64,000 nt of DNA from Cryptomeria japonica (lineage: Eukaryota; Streptophyta; Pinopsida; Cupressales; Cupressaceae). Positions 1 through 11,793 of the stretch are shown here, piece after piece (position 1 is the stretch's first letter; every line of letters begins with the position of its first letter). The notes under the pieces are model-generated. The model had not been told where the DNA came from, did no database searches, and saw only the letters and a list, made by a program, of their open reading frames with translations. The stretch covers positions 913,383,840 through 913,447,839 of the forward strand of contig NC_081409.1 in assembly GCF_030272615.1 (NCBI RefSeq), in the 5' to 3' direction. The position numbers were made by a program, and so were the translations under genes.

Positions 1-256
1 TTTTAAATAAATATTAATTTATTTAAATGTGAGAGAAGATTTAATTAAATAAATATGATTTATTTATTTAATTAATGGTCTGAATTTGGTTAAGTGAATT
101 AAATCAAATAAATTGAATAATTTATTTAATTAATAGGAGAATAGGGTTAAGATGAATTAATTAAATATTAATTTAATTAATTATTAATTGATGGTTAAAT
201 AATCAAATAAATACTAAGTATTCATTTAATTAAGTGGACAGATTTATGTGACTACA
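1..256 (+). mobile_element. 3' end of an AT-rich LTR, cut by window edge
   Basis: This stretch is built from repeated TTTAATTAAATAAAT-like blocks and ends in TGTGACTACA at 256. The solo LTR at 22036-23491 ends the same way: AT-rich ATTTAATTAAAT blocks, then an ATTCATTTA stretch, then CTACA. I infer that this is the 3' end of a related LTR in the same orientation. Its start and target duplication lie outside the window, so solo LTR and full element cannot be told apart. Confidence 0.5.
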
Positions 257-1862
257 AATACAATAAACAAAATTTTATTCCTGTCGGCTCAAGTGCCTGT
301 ATGTATTGTTGCCACTACTGGTGAAGATTTTGCCAATGCCAGTGCTTGCCAGTGGTTTACCAGATGAATGTTGGGTGGCTGCTTGAAGGTTGCCAGTAGG
401 TTGTTGTTAGGTTGCCATCAATGACAACACCATCGTTTCTCACTAGAGTGTAGAATGCCAACATGTCTCACCAGTAAGGGCTTGTGCCAGTATGAGTTTG
501 TTGAATGTTCAAGTTTAAACTGACATTGTGTCGGTGAGTTGAGTGTATGCCATTGTGATGCTACATGAAGTTGAGGTGGCGAGCATGCAGAGGTCGGTGA
601 AGTTTCCATTGACATGGTTTTTGGAGTAGTTAGTCAACATTAAATGAAACAACCACAAATCATGGGTCAATAATAGATTGATGTGGCTTGAGGCAGAATG
701 AACGAAAGAGAAAGATCAGGGAGTTGTTGGCACCTAGATCAAAGCAAGGAAATTGGATTACAAGAGGACCTTGAGAAGGAAACAGCTAGGTCATAAATGA
801 GTTGACAGATTTCAAGGCCAAAAATCATGGTCGGGTTTGCTATTTTTGGCAAACATACTTTGGATAGATGAAAAACATGTGATGGCTTATTCCTCCAATG
901 CAGGTGTTTGATCCAAGGTGGATCAGATCAGATTGGATACAGATTTGGTCGAGAGAAGGAAACCCTAGCCACCCTTTGTTTGAATTGGTTTTTGGCGAGA
1001 AAGATTCAGTTTAAATATGGAGACCTAAGATAGATAGTGTTGTTGTTGAAGGGTGAAGAAAAGAGTGAAATTGTTGTCTGAAAGTCAAAGATAAAAACAC
1101 TTGAAGTATTTTGTGAGTGAAGATTGTATCAGTAAGGAGAAGAAGGGTAAACTAGTGTAAGATACAAACCAACAAATTGATCATAGAATGCAGAGGGGAC
1201 AAACAGAAAGAAGCAATACCTGATAGAGAGCGACCAAGTGTGACTTGAATTTAGCATAACAGAGGGAGAGAAGATTAAGGAGAGTTAGAACCAACATGAA
1301 GGCTAAGTTGTAGTGTGTGTTGAGTTGATACAAACCAGTAAGATAGAAACCGACAGTGCAAAGCTTTGAAAGGTTGCAAAGCTTCATTTGCAGCAAGGAT
1401 CTCAATTGTATATCTGAGTTTTCATATCATTTTCACTAAGTAGGTGCTTAGTGCAGGGGTCGTAGCTCCTTTAGGTTGTAGCCTATAAATTGTGTAGGGG
1501 TTAGTGCTCCTTTGAGTTGGTACTCATAAATTAGGGATTGGTGTTCCTTGGGTTGGTGCCCTAAAATTTGTAATCGGATTTTTTCCACTGTGAGGCTGGA
1601 TTGGAGCAGAAGATCTCCAACAGCTATTCTCACTGAGGTTTTTCCCACATTGGGTTTTCCTTGTACATTTGGTGTTGTGTGTTGCATCTTCATGTGTGTA
1701 TTTTATTAATCTTTTAGATATTTATCCTACACACCTTGTTTGTATTGCTTTGGTAATTGATATGCATTTTGTTCATTTCATATTGAACCGGTATAGCTCT
1801 AATTAAGTGAAAATTGTTTAAATCACTGATTCACCCCCCTCTTAGTGATCCATTGTGTCCAA
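257..1862 (+). mobile_element. Copia-type LTR region, 3' part clear, left edge unresolved
   Basis: The right part has the layout seen in the other copia LTRs of this window: GAGGTTTTTCCCACATTGGG at about 1635-1655, then a T-rich stretch, then ATTCACCCCCCTCTTAGTG near 1830-1848, and an end near GTGTCCA. A GGTTGCCATCAATGACAACA string at about 408-427 looks like the start of a different copia LTR in reverse orientation, so the segment is probably composite. I found no convincing target duplication. The small ORFs here are not supported as genes. Confidence 0.45.
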
Positions 1863-1869
1863 TAATATC

Positions 1870-2235
1870 TTTAGTCCACTAGGTGGCTTCTTAATTCAAG
1901 AGCCTCTCATCATATGGCTTCATCTATGGATATGTTCTCTTCATATAGACATTATATTGTACCACACATCTTGATGGGTAATAACACTTATATGAGTGTT
2001 ACTAGGAGGGATTATATCCAAGTTGATGATGGCACATTTAATGATGTACTATATGTTCCTTCTTTATCATCCAATTTCCTTTTCATATATCAAATTACTC
2101 ATAGTGGCCAGGGTAAGATAGTAGATTTCACACCTATGTCAATGTTTATCAGAGACCTACACAGTAGATAACTTATTGTAGTTGGTATTATTGATCATGC
2201 ATCAATAATATTTGAGTTTTCTCATTTTTTGTCTC
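1870..2235 (+). pseudogene. Copia protease / pre-integrase remnant
   Basis: The frame through 1884-2171 reads W-L-L-N-S-R-A-S-H-H-M, then MGNNTYM, DDGTFNDVLYVPSL and ITHSGQGK. This is the Ty1/copia gag-pol segment holding the aspartic protease active site (usually D-S-G-A) and the domain before the integrase zinc finger. After a stop the same frame continues with GIIDHAS. The catalytic D-S-G is replaced by N-S-R, so the protease would be dead. No gag precedes it: the copia-type LTR end at about 1862 abuts it directly. The family assignment is firm; the gene is clearly broken. Confidence 0.8.
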
Positions 2236-3063
2236 ACCAAGCATGTAGTTCTATTGACTGGTCCTATCTCTTATGCATCTAAAGTGGATTAGGTATATAA
2301 GGAGAGGTTGGTCATTTTAACCTATGTGTGATTTAATCTTCCACTATGTTATTGAGACTTGTGTTGAGACCCCTCCTCCACTTCTTTCTTCTTTAGAGGT
2401 TAGTTCAATCAATAGGTTGATAGTTCCCTTCCAGTTTCTACTATGTGGGATGAGTACTTGTTATATATTGTATGGTTATTTTCTACATCAGACACTCTAG
2501 ACATTGGGGGCATGATTGAGGATATTTTATTCCTCTTTGATGGAATATTGTGCATTCCTATCAAATCATCTGCAATGGTTCCTTTAGAGGTTGTTCATCC
2601 AATATCTTCATAGTTGTTTGGATTTTCTTTAGTTGATTCAAACATGTGGATAGTTGAGAAGTCTTCTATAGAACACATCATGATACTGTTTCTTCGACCT
2701 CCTTTCATGGAGTTTCTTCTATCTTAGCCATTGGATTTGTTTCTTCCCAAGGGGAGGAATGTAGTTTGTCACTCTTGGATCTCCATCAACATTCATCCTT
2801 GATCCTTCATCTTTGAAATTGGAGCTTCTCTCTTATGGGAGGATAAATAATATCTTCCTATATCTCTTATGGGGGGATGCATCATCTCTTTATTTCTCTC
2901 TTATGGGGGGATACATCATCTCCTCCTTCCTCTATTTGTGAGAGTTGCATTGGTTTGTAAATGGGTACCTAATCAGGCCTTGTTGTTGGGACCTATTCAT
3001 GCTTCCATCTTTGCATTTATCCTTAGCTTTTTAGCTTCTTCCTAAGGTAATCTCAAGGAGGAG
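2236..3063 (+). other. Decayed copia internal sequence, no readable gene
   Basis: No frame stays open. The stretch lies between a copia protease remnant and a polypurine-tract-like CTCAAGGAGGAG at about 3052-3063, so it is probably eroded pol sequence. It contains short local repeats of TCTTATGGGGGGAT and variants at about 2840-2920. I recognise no RT or RNase H motif in it. Confidence 0.4.
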
Positions 3064-3473
3064 TGTTGTTATAATTAGGACAATTAAATTATTGAATTAT
3101 TAAGATCCTTTAATAACTTTATTCACTTAAGATAAACTTAGTTTTTTTTTCCTTTTATTAAACTAGGCTAATAATAGCTTAATTGTCTCATTCATTATGG
3201 TTGTGACTCTTGGAACAAGCTAATTTAACCTAGCTTTAAGTTTCGCATCTAGGGTTTCATTCATCCTTTCACAAGGATTCATTCATTCATTGTAATAGAA
3301 TATGTTTTTGTGCAATCAATACATAGTTATCAGGTTGTGCTAAGAAAATTATCCTTGCTTGATTTCTCTATGTGACAAGTGTCGTGCTTGTAGATAATTC
3401 TTGGCTTGTGAAGTTAAATCATCAACTTCTACAATACTCTCTAAGTCAATAATTATAAAATTGAAATTCTACA
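3064..3473 (+). mobile_element. Short copia LTR (about 410 bp), probable
   Basis: It starts TGTTGTTATAATTAGG immediately after the purine-rich CTCAAGGAGGAG, as expected for a 3' LTR behind its polypurine tract, and ends TTCTACA at 3473. Length and A+T content fit the short-LTR copia groups. It is in the right place to be the 3' LTR of the element whose protease remnant lies at 1870-2235. No partner LTR is in the window, so the boundaries are inferred from the TG...CA ends only. Confidence 0.5.
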
Positions 3474-3484
3474 ATTGATGTTCT

Positions 3485-4932
3485 TGATGGTATGATGAAA
3501 GAATAAGGATCCGATCAACTACTGAGATGGGGGGGGGGGGTGAATCAATAGATAGAAAACTGATATAAACTTTCACCAATCTCATAATCAACCTCAAAGC
3601 AAACTCTAAACTGACAAAATGCAATATCACTATTAAGATAAACCAGTTGACTGTTATAACAGATTACCAGTAAACAACTTGAAACTCACAAACATCAAAA
3701 TAATTTACTGACATAAGTAAAACCTCATTTCAGATTGTTGTCGGTTAACATAACATATCAAAGTGGATTAAGCAGTTAAGAAATTCAACCATAGTAAACA
3801 TAACCACAAAAACATTCACCACTTGACACAATATTTTTGACGTGGAAACCCAAATGGGAAAAACCATGGTGGAGATGAATACTCACAAGTATTCTGAACT
3901 CTTCTGAAGTTTGCCCTGTTAGGAGATAGACTTTTTAAGCTTTACAAAAGTCTTGTTAAGAACAGATCCTGTTAGGGACCACTCGGTTAAGGGATTGACT
4001 ATAATGCCCTATTAGAAGCAATACGCTGTGAGGAGTAACCTCGATAGAGGATTTGAAATCATGGCTAATGGACCACCTGGTTAGAGGATTTGAATAACAC
4101 TAAGTTTGTTAGAGCTTACCCGGTTAGGGGATTTTAATTGTTGTAATTGTTAGAAAACAATAGGGGTTTGTTGATCTGTTTGAATAGCACTACACTTGCT
4201 TGCTCAGATCCTTTTCATGCTCCCATCTGCCTTTACACAAACTGGAGATACATCATCTAGTTCGTCAACCACACTCAACTATAACTTTGCCAACTCTTAA
4301 ACAAAACAACTCATCGACCTTATAAACAAATCATCAGGCAGTAACACAACAAAAACCTAATTCTCTCATAGAGATTACAAACAATTTGGTTCAATTATGA
4401 CCATTGGATTACATAACAATCTTTTCACATCATTCAAGATAGCCTCGACCACTCGTTGATCACCGCTTCATCGAACTCAATAACTCATCACACGTTTTGC
4501 ATTACATGCAATATACTTTCTCATTCCCAAGAAAAAAACCGTTATCTCAACGCGCCAAAAACACTTTGAAACTATTCTCATACAGCATGCATACGTTTCA
4601 TAATTATTACCGCTCATCATCATATCATAAACCAATACAACCAATTCACCAAACTTAATCGGTTGGGGTTTATCAAATCAACATGTAAGGTTTACCGTTT
4701 CAACTCTCCATTACTTAGTAATACTGGTTCACTCCACAAAATCACCTACCGGGTACAGTTCCTTTCACTAGCTCTTCCTACCAGTTACAGTTCCTTTCAC
4801 TAGCTCTTCCTACCGGTTACAAAACAACATTATAACAATATCATTACCAGTTAATTGAAATCAATGACCAGTTAATTGAAATCAATGACAACATAATATT
4901 TCATTAATGCAATCTTCATGCAAATGCCAACA
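3485..4932 (-). mobile_element. Solo LTR, copia type, TSD GTTCT
   Basis: The 1448-bp segment begins TGATGGTATGATG and ends TTTGCATGCCAACA-like (GCCAACA at 4926-4932) on the plus strand. It is flanked by GTTCT at 3480-3484 and again at 4933-4937. The orientation is minus: the GGGGGGGGTGAATCA block near the left end is the reverse of the ATTCACCCCCC LTR tail, and the ACGTGGAAACCC...AAACCATGG block at 3840-3873 is the reverse of the block shared by other LTRs here. No internal region or second LTR is present, so this is a solo LTR left by recombination. It resembles the solo LTR at 41682-43175. Confidence 0.85.
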
Positions 4933-5870
4933 GTTCTATCTTGGCATCAATGAGGGTATATATCCAACAAAATCAATCTCCTCATCCTCATGCTTCCTTA
5001 ACATTAATGATTGTATTCATCCAATAGAACCAATCTATACATCCTTATGCTTCCTTAACATCAATTACTGCATCTCCATATCCTCGTGCTTCCTTGATAT
5101 CGATGAAAATCTATGTTCAACACCTTTACCATTGAGTTTCTATTAAATGCATCTAAATAGTAGAGGAGCGGGAAAGATGAGTTTATCAAGGGGAATGGCT
5201 TAAGGTTAATTAAAACATAAATAAATTATGGTGGGAGTAGGTTGTGGTTTTGTTCCAAAACATCGCTTGAATTAGGGAAAGTGTTAGAGAAAGAAAAGTT
5301 GTGTTTCTCTAGAAATTCAACACATCATACGAAGATGTTAGCTCCAAGTGAACCATTTCAACACTAGGCACACAATGGTCTTCTTCCATACGAAGGGATT
5401 GATAAAAGAAATGAGCTTATATGTTGTAGGTTTTGGAAGGTTATAAACTTCAAGAGACTTTGGGAAATGATCTTTTAGGCTAGTAATATGGTTTTTCATA
5501 GTCTCAAGATGGTCAATGGTGATCTTGAGAACTGAAATAGAAGTCATGATAGATTTGAAGACAAAACTATTGAAACTGAAAATAGAATCATCAAAACTTC
5601 GTATGCAAACCAAATAATAATCTTCTAATAGATAATCAATTATGTTTACTTTTAAAAGACCCTTTCATCATCTCCTATAAATTTAAAATTATAATATACC
5701 ATATAGGTTTTAATCTCAATCTTTTGATATAATCCCATTAGAATTCACTCAATTCATTCCAACAAAAATATAATTTAAAGATTTCAAGCTCCCATGGAGA
5801 ATTGTTTTTTTCTGAATAGATGTACAAAGTTTTAATTGAATATGACATGAAACATGAGATATGACACTTT
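4933..5870. repeat. Duplicated segment, copy 1
   Basis: This region aligns by eye over about 0.9 kb with 7205-8130 in the same orientation. Shared landmarks include TCCAACAAAATCAATC, CATCCTCATGCTTCCTTAAC, GCATCTAAATAGTAGAGGAG and CCCATTAGAATTCA. The left end contains three imperfect 50-60 bp repeats of an ATCAATG...CATGCTTCCTTAAC unit. Short ORFs here are not conserved between the two copies and are not supported as genes. It could be internal sequence of the element whose LTR starts at 6003. Confidence 0.6.
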
Positions 5871-6002
5871 AGAAGGCATAGTTAGATCCATAAACTAGTT
5901 GTTCCTTGTTTGAGGAAAGAACCTCTTGTTCTATCACGTGTGCCATCCTAGATCTTACTTAAGTTGTTAGGATTCACCAACGAGTTTGGCGTTAATACCA
6001 AT

Positions 6003-7195
6003 TGTTACACACAAATATTGAGGAGGGAGGTGAATTAGTAATTGTTTATTTTTCATTTCGACTACCTCATAAATAATCAATGAAAAAGTAAGTAATGAAC
6101 TCATCCACACAAGAGAATAGAAAATTTATGTGGAAACCCAAAAGGAAAAAACTATGGTGATAATAGTTGCTTGTATCTATTGCCCAAATCTAGCCTCGCA
6201 AAATACTATAGAACTTATAGTAATTTTGTAGGTATCAACCCACATGAATTACAACCCAAGAAGAAGACAACAATCCCTTCACATTCTGATTTGCAAGAAT
6301 CAACCTATAGGAGACATCAATCCCCTTTGATTCAACTACAACACAACAATTGAGCACCAACTAAATTTGAGAGGCTTCAACCTCAATTACAATGTAGATA
6401 TGAGAACAACAAAATAATTTGTCATGATAATCTTTATAGTCACACTCGGTATATATTCAATTCAATTTGTATCATGAGTGACTTTGATTTACTTTGTAAT
6501 GTAGATTGTGTGGACAAGATATTGCATTTTGACTCACACGCTTTATCACTCATATTTATTCACCACCTTCACAACTTGCACTACCCTAAACTTCTCTAAT
6601 CCCTTGTATGAAATTGATCAAAAATATATATACATTCCACTAAGATGTTGTCAATTGTATGCCATCTTAGAACCTTTAATCATCATATGCAACTCATCAT
6701 TTTGACCAAAGATAAATTCTTAATTCAAAACAACATGTAATATGTAGTCAGCTTGACCCCAAATCAATTTTTTTAATGTAAGAATAAGGACACAATGTGA
6801 ATTTCATGTCACGAACTTAATTGATGTTATTTTATCTTCTCATGTTTTATCTAGCTGGTGCACATTTCCTATCTTTGGCACATCTATCTAGACATCATTC
6901 ATAGTTTACCAACAACCATATTGTTCACTCTACCACTTCTAGTTCTTAGTTTTGTAGGGAAAATCCTCTAAAACTTGAATATAACATGGTTCATATGTAT
7001 CTTTACTTAACTTTTGAACCACAAGCCAAAATAAGCAATAATGGTAGAATGCAATATAAAAAATAACGATAGTGTAACCTGACACAATCACCACTTCCAA
7101 GCAATAAACCTTAGAAACTAAACACAAACACTTTCAGACATCATTAATAGTGGTAGATGTTTAGGAATAATTTTTTCTAGTATAAGTCAATAATG
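6003..7195 (-). mobile_element. Copia-type LTR, minus strand, right edge uncertain
   Basis: On the plus strand the segment opens TGTTACACACAAATATTG followed by GAGGAGGGAGGTGAATTAG, the reverse of a copia LTR tail. The LTR block shared in this window is at about 6129-6160 (ATGTGGAAACCC...ACTATGG). Just to the left, GGCGTTAATACCA at about 5988-6000 is a decayed reverse copy of the tRNA primer site TGGTATCAGAGC. The right end is not clear; about 7195 is a guess from the start of the duplicated segment at 7205. I see no coding capacity. Confidence 0.5.
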
Positions 7196-7204
7196 ATAAA
7201 ATCA

Positions 7205-8130
7205 ACATTTTTGGAACAAACATTCCATCTTGACATCAATGACAGTATATGTCCAACAAAATCAATCTTCACATCCTCATGCTTCCTTAACGTCAATGGC
7301 ATTATCTATCCAACAAAATCAATTACTACATCCTCATGCTTCCTTCACATCAATGACAACCTATGTCAACACCACTACCATTGAGTTTCTCATAAAAGCA
7401 TCTAAATAGTAGAGGAGTGGAAAAGATGAGTCTATCAAGGGGGAATGACTTAAGGTTAATTAAAACACAAATAGATCAAGGTGGGAGTGGGTTATGGTTT
7501 GATTCCTAGAACATTGCATGAATTAGGGCTAGTGTTAGAGAAAGTAAGGTTGTGTTGCTCTAGAAATTCAACATGTCATGAGAAGATGTCAACGCCAAGT
7601 GAAAAAATTCAACAATAGCCACACAACAATCTTCTTCCATGTGAAGGGATTCATATGAGAAATGAGCTTCTATGTTGTTGGACTTGGAAGATTACAACTT
7701 TGAGAGAGTTTTGAAAATGAGCTTTAAGATTAAGAATATGGTTTTCTATAATCTTTCCTCATCATTAATATTGTCATTTGGGAAACAAGTACAAAATAAT
7801 CAATGATAATCTCGAAAAGTAAAATAGACATCATTATATTTTTACTCAAAAAATACCAATAACAATCTTTTAATAGATAATCAACTATTTTATTTTTTAT
7901 TTTTTATATAATGTAAAAAAATACTCATTCATCATCTCCTATTACAATATACCCAATGGATTCCAATCTCAATCTTTTTAAAACATCCCATTAGAATTCA
8001 ATCATGCCATTCCAACAAAACTATGATTTAAAGATTGCAAGCTCCCACGGAGACTTGTTTTTTCCTGAATAGGTGTGTACAAGAGTTTTGATTGAATATG
8101 ATGTATGAGACATGAGATATAAATAAGCTA
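7205..8130. repeat. Duplicated segment, copy 2
   Basis: This is the second copy of the segment at 4933-5870, same orientation, roughly three-quarters identical by eye with many small indels. Both copies keep the CATGCTTCCTTAAC repeats, TAGTAGAGGAG, and the CCCATTAGAATTCA / TTTAAAGATT block. The level of divergence indicates an old duplication. Confidence 0.6.
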
Positions 8131-8457
8131 TTCTTGTGTAAAATTTAAGAGACAATAGGACGACCAACTTCACATGGTTTGGCAGTGACATGCAGAGTAC
8201 AATATGTATCCTTTTTCAATTTAATTAATAATCCTTGGAATAACAGAAACCAACTGTGGATAAAACAAAGCAGGCGTTGAGATTTTGGGGCATGTGCCTT
8301 GTCACTTTCTTTCTATGGCCTCTCGTGCTTCTGTCACATTGCACAGAAATTTTGGTAGTCATTTACTCTAATAAATTATGAATTCAACAAACATTTCATT
8401 CACTCCAACATTTAATTTGGTCAATTTTCACTTATAATAGTTTGATATATCTATTAT

Positions 8458-9690
8458 GCATAGATTTATAGTTTGTAGAGTGTTTATTTCCCATGTCTTC
8501 AAGTTAATGATATTTAAAAAAGCATTAAAGTTATTTTTAGATCATTTATCATCTCATCGCATCAATAGAATGACCCATATTCAAATAAGTGAAAGTCTAA
8601 ACAAGTGGGTATCTTGTTAGGTGCATAGCTTCTACATTAATGATCAGAAAAGTTAAAAAGAAAATTTTTGAGTTCGCATTGAATTCCTTTGTCAAAAATT
8701 TCATAGAGTTCACATTGAATTCATTGTCGAAATTTCTTTTTTATTTTAAAAGAAATAATTAAGAATTTATGACTTGACAACCATTTTGAACTATAAATTT
8801 CAATCTAGAACCTTGAAAAATAAAGCACAAATTATAAAATCCAGTCTTCTATCTTGCCCAATACACATATTTCTGCTATAATATATAAACGCCTACAAAT
8901 AGATGTCATCAACAAATGTTAATCATAATTATTGGAAGAGGGTCTTTTATCTTATTGTAATTTAATCCCACCAACATTTAATGACATTAAAAATTTAAGC
9001 ACCTTCTAACTTTTTATTCACTTTTTGTCAATCTCAACTTTTAATTGTTAAACATATGTATTATGTATTATAGTTACTCATGTATTGAACCTCTGTAGAT
9101 TTATAGTTTGTAGAGTGTTTATTTTCCACATTTCTAAATTAATGATACTTAATAAAGCACCAAAGTTATTTTTGGATTCATTATCATCCCATCCCATCAA
9201 TGGGTCAAACCATATTCATATATGTGAAAGTCGAATGTTACATGTGGGCAGCTGGTTGGATGCATTATTTCTTTATTAATGATCATAAAAGTTAAAACTA
9301 TTTATGAAAAATCTTGAGTTCACATTGAACTCCTTTGCCTAAATTTCATAGAGTTCACATCAAATTTATTGTCAAATTTTCATATTTGTTAAAGAACCAA
9401 GTAAAAACTTGTGGCTATACGATCAATTATCATCCCATCCCATCAGTGGGACAAACCATATTCATATATGTGATATTCCAATGTTACACATGGCCATCTA
9501 TTTGGGTGTGTATAGTTGCTTTATTAATGATCATAAAAGTTAAAAATTTGTAAGAAAAATCTTGAATTCACATTGAATTCCTTTTTCAAAATTTCATAGA
9601 GTTCACATCAAATGCATTGTCAAATTTTCATATTTGTTAAAGAAGCAAGTAAAAACTTATAGCATAACAATCGATACAAATTGTAAATTT
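8458..9690. repeat. Three degenerate direct repeats of about 300 bp
   Basis: Copies start near 8458, 9098 and 9421. Each carries an ATCATC(T/C)CAT(C)GCATCAATGG-like block, then ATATTCA(A/T)ATA, then ATTAATGATCA(T/G)AAAAGTTAAAA, then TTGA(A/G)TTC(G/A)CATTGAA and TTTCATAGAGTTCACAT. Copies 2 and 3 are adjacent. Copy 1 also shares TTTATAGTTTGTAGAGTGTTTATTT with copy 2. I see no coding or LTR features; this is an old tandem-type array with insertions. Confidence 0.65.
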
Positions 9691-9799
9691 CAATCTTAAA
9701 CATAAAAAAACAAAGCACAAACTATACAAATCCAAACTTGTATCATGTTCAGTATACATATTTTGACTACAATAAATAAATGCCTACAATTTGCTATAA

Positions 9800-10150
9800 T
9801 CAACAATTGTTATCACGATTATTAAAACATGCTCAATCATCGAATCATCTACCTTATTGTAATTTAACATATCTTCATCTCATATGCCTACCTCTCCTCC
9901 ATTACAAAATAATATAAAAGATTTTTTTGTAGGTAATGATCTTAACCACTCTTCTCGGCTAACAAATAGTTTCTTGTCACAAGTAATCAATATACTTTAA
10001 CATCACAACTATTGAAACATGCTCAATTGCCGAATCCAATCCCGTATTATAATTTAACATCTCACCATCTCGCATGACTACCTCTCCTCCATTATAAAAC
10101 AATATCAAGAATGGTTTCTTTGTAATGTTCTTAACCACTTTTCTCTGCTA
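9800..10150. repeat. Two direct repeats of about 150 bp
   Basis: The block GAAACATGCTCAAT(C/T)-(A/G)CCGAATC... to TACCTCTCCTCCATTA(C/T)AAAA occurs near 9826-9930 and again near 10012-10110. Both copies include ATTGTAATTTAACAT or ATTATAATTTAACAT. It follows directly on the repeats at 8458-9690 and is probably part of the same repeat-rich tract. Confidence 0.6.
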
Positions 10151-10984
10151 GCGGCCATATTCTACATCAACTTGAACATGTGACCCATGGGTCTGGTCTT
10201 ACTTCACGTCATTGACATTTACTTACACTAATAACTACACCAGTGCCTAATTTCAAACCAGTGACCCAGTCTTGGAAGTACCTAAGATGATGTGACCTTT
10301 GATAAGGTGGTGAACATTGATATATCCTTGAATGGGGACGACCTCTGTCTCATCCACAACTTTACAAGCAAAATGATAAAAGTAAATGTCAAAGTGCTTT
10401 CCTATTCCTATCAATTACAGTGCAATGAATTCAGTGCAAGGATGAAATATTGGAATAGCAGACAAAAAGCCATAAATACATGCTCATAGTCTCCCAAGCT
10501 ATGAATGCTAGTTACCTATCAAGATCACGCTGAAATCTATATTGCTTTTATCTGTTTTCATGACAGGTACATGGCAATTCACTATGCTTTCATGATACAT
10601 ATTGTATAGTTTCATATAAATCAAAGACCCAATTACAAAATGACATGGTTTTGGATGATGATGTAGAGCTACTAAAAAAAGATTAAGGATGAAAAGACAT
10701 GGGTGTTCACCGACTCTTATGCGGCCCCAAAACACAATGGAAATGGGGCCACGCTGATGCAGCTTTCATTTTGTGAAGAAAATATTGAACAGTCATGTCA
10801 TTGTGGTCCTCCATGGATTACAAAATCTACATGCTCATATGTGGAAACTCCATGCTTTTATAGTAAATCTAATCAGATTGGAGTTGTGACTTTATTTAAA
10901 TTTGACAGTCGCATCTAGTGTTACAACTTTTCCTTTTAAGTATTAAGTATTGTTTTTCATAATATACATAATTTTAGTCTATTA
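10151..10984. other. No recognisable gene
   Basis: Only short ORFs (75 codons or fewer) without family resemblance occur here. The one local structure is an inverted pair GCGGCCCCA (10720-10728) / TGGGGCCACGC (about 10745-10755), which could fold as a stem with a loop of about 16 nt. I see no further evidence for an RNA gene. Confidence 0.4.
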
Positions 10985-11500
10985 GATGCATAATACATCT
11001 GTGTATAAGCACCTTAAAAGTTTTTACCAAAGCAATTTTTAGTCTTTCGTTATGGTATAAAAAATTGACATCAACGTATTGAGAATTAAATAAGATCAAT
11101 GGAATCAAAATGATTGGACAAAGAAATTTTTGTCCTCTACATAAACAATTAATATATGATTGTAGAGAAGAAAAGTACACACCTTTACCCTTTTCCCTCT
11201 CATTTTATGCCACTTTCTAAGGAGGTTCTACGTATATAGCCCTAGCACATGTTTTTGTCCAACTTTTTATGTGATTGACATAGATTTTGATTATCAATTA
11301 AAAATACCATTTTTCCTTTTCTCAAATTAGTCACACTTCTCAAATCAATGTTTTCTTTACACATGTTATGTTCACCCTCATGACCTTTACTCTCTTAGTT
11401 ATAAATTTAAAGTATATTATAACCCATGCAAACTAGCCTAATGTTACCATTACCAAAAATTTGACTAGGACTACTATAAAAGGACATAACCCCTAATTAA
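10985..11500. repeat. Tandem duplication, copy 1 (uninterrupted)
   Basis: This segment aligns with 11590-11793 plus 19653-19990, the two halves of a second copy split by element A. Shared landmarks are ATAAGCA(C)CCT...TTTTTACCAAAG, GACATCAA(C/T)GTATT, the pyrimidine run before TTTTCCCTCTCAT, TTTTCCTTTTCTCAAATTAGTC and CTATTATAAAA(G)GACAT. Copy 1 shows what the target looked like before element A inserted. Confidence 0.65.
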
Positions 11501-11589
11501 TTTCATTTATAAAGAATCATAATCATTGTCATGCATTGAAATACATAAAATTAAGGAATGTAAACTTGGTCACATATAGAAGAGTGTAT

Positions 11590-11793
11590 AAAATCGCTGG
11601 CTATATTTTGAGCATAAGCAACCTAGAAGTTCTTACCAAAGTGATTAATAACTTTTTGTCATGGTATGAAAATTTGACATCAATGTATTAACAATTTAGT
11701 AACATTAATGGAATCAAAAATAATTGGAGAAAAAAAATTAAACTCTTCCAATAAAATTTACTATATGATTGTAAAGAAAAAAAGGGTTATGCC
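11590..11793. repeat. Tandem duplication, copy 2, left half
   Basis: This is the left half of the second copy of 10985-11500. It stops at the 5-bp target duplication ATGCC (11789-11793) of element A and resumes after the same ATGCC at 19648-19652. Confidence 0.65.

Noticed and set aside
10703-10760. GGCCCC hairpin as a tRNA or other RNA gene
   Set aside because: It is a single short stem; no cloverleaf, A/B boxes or snoRNA boxes could be made out.
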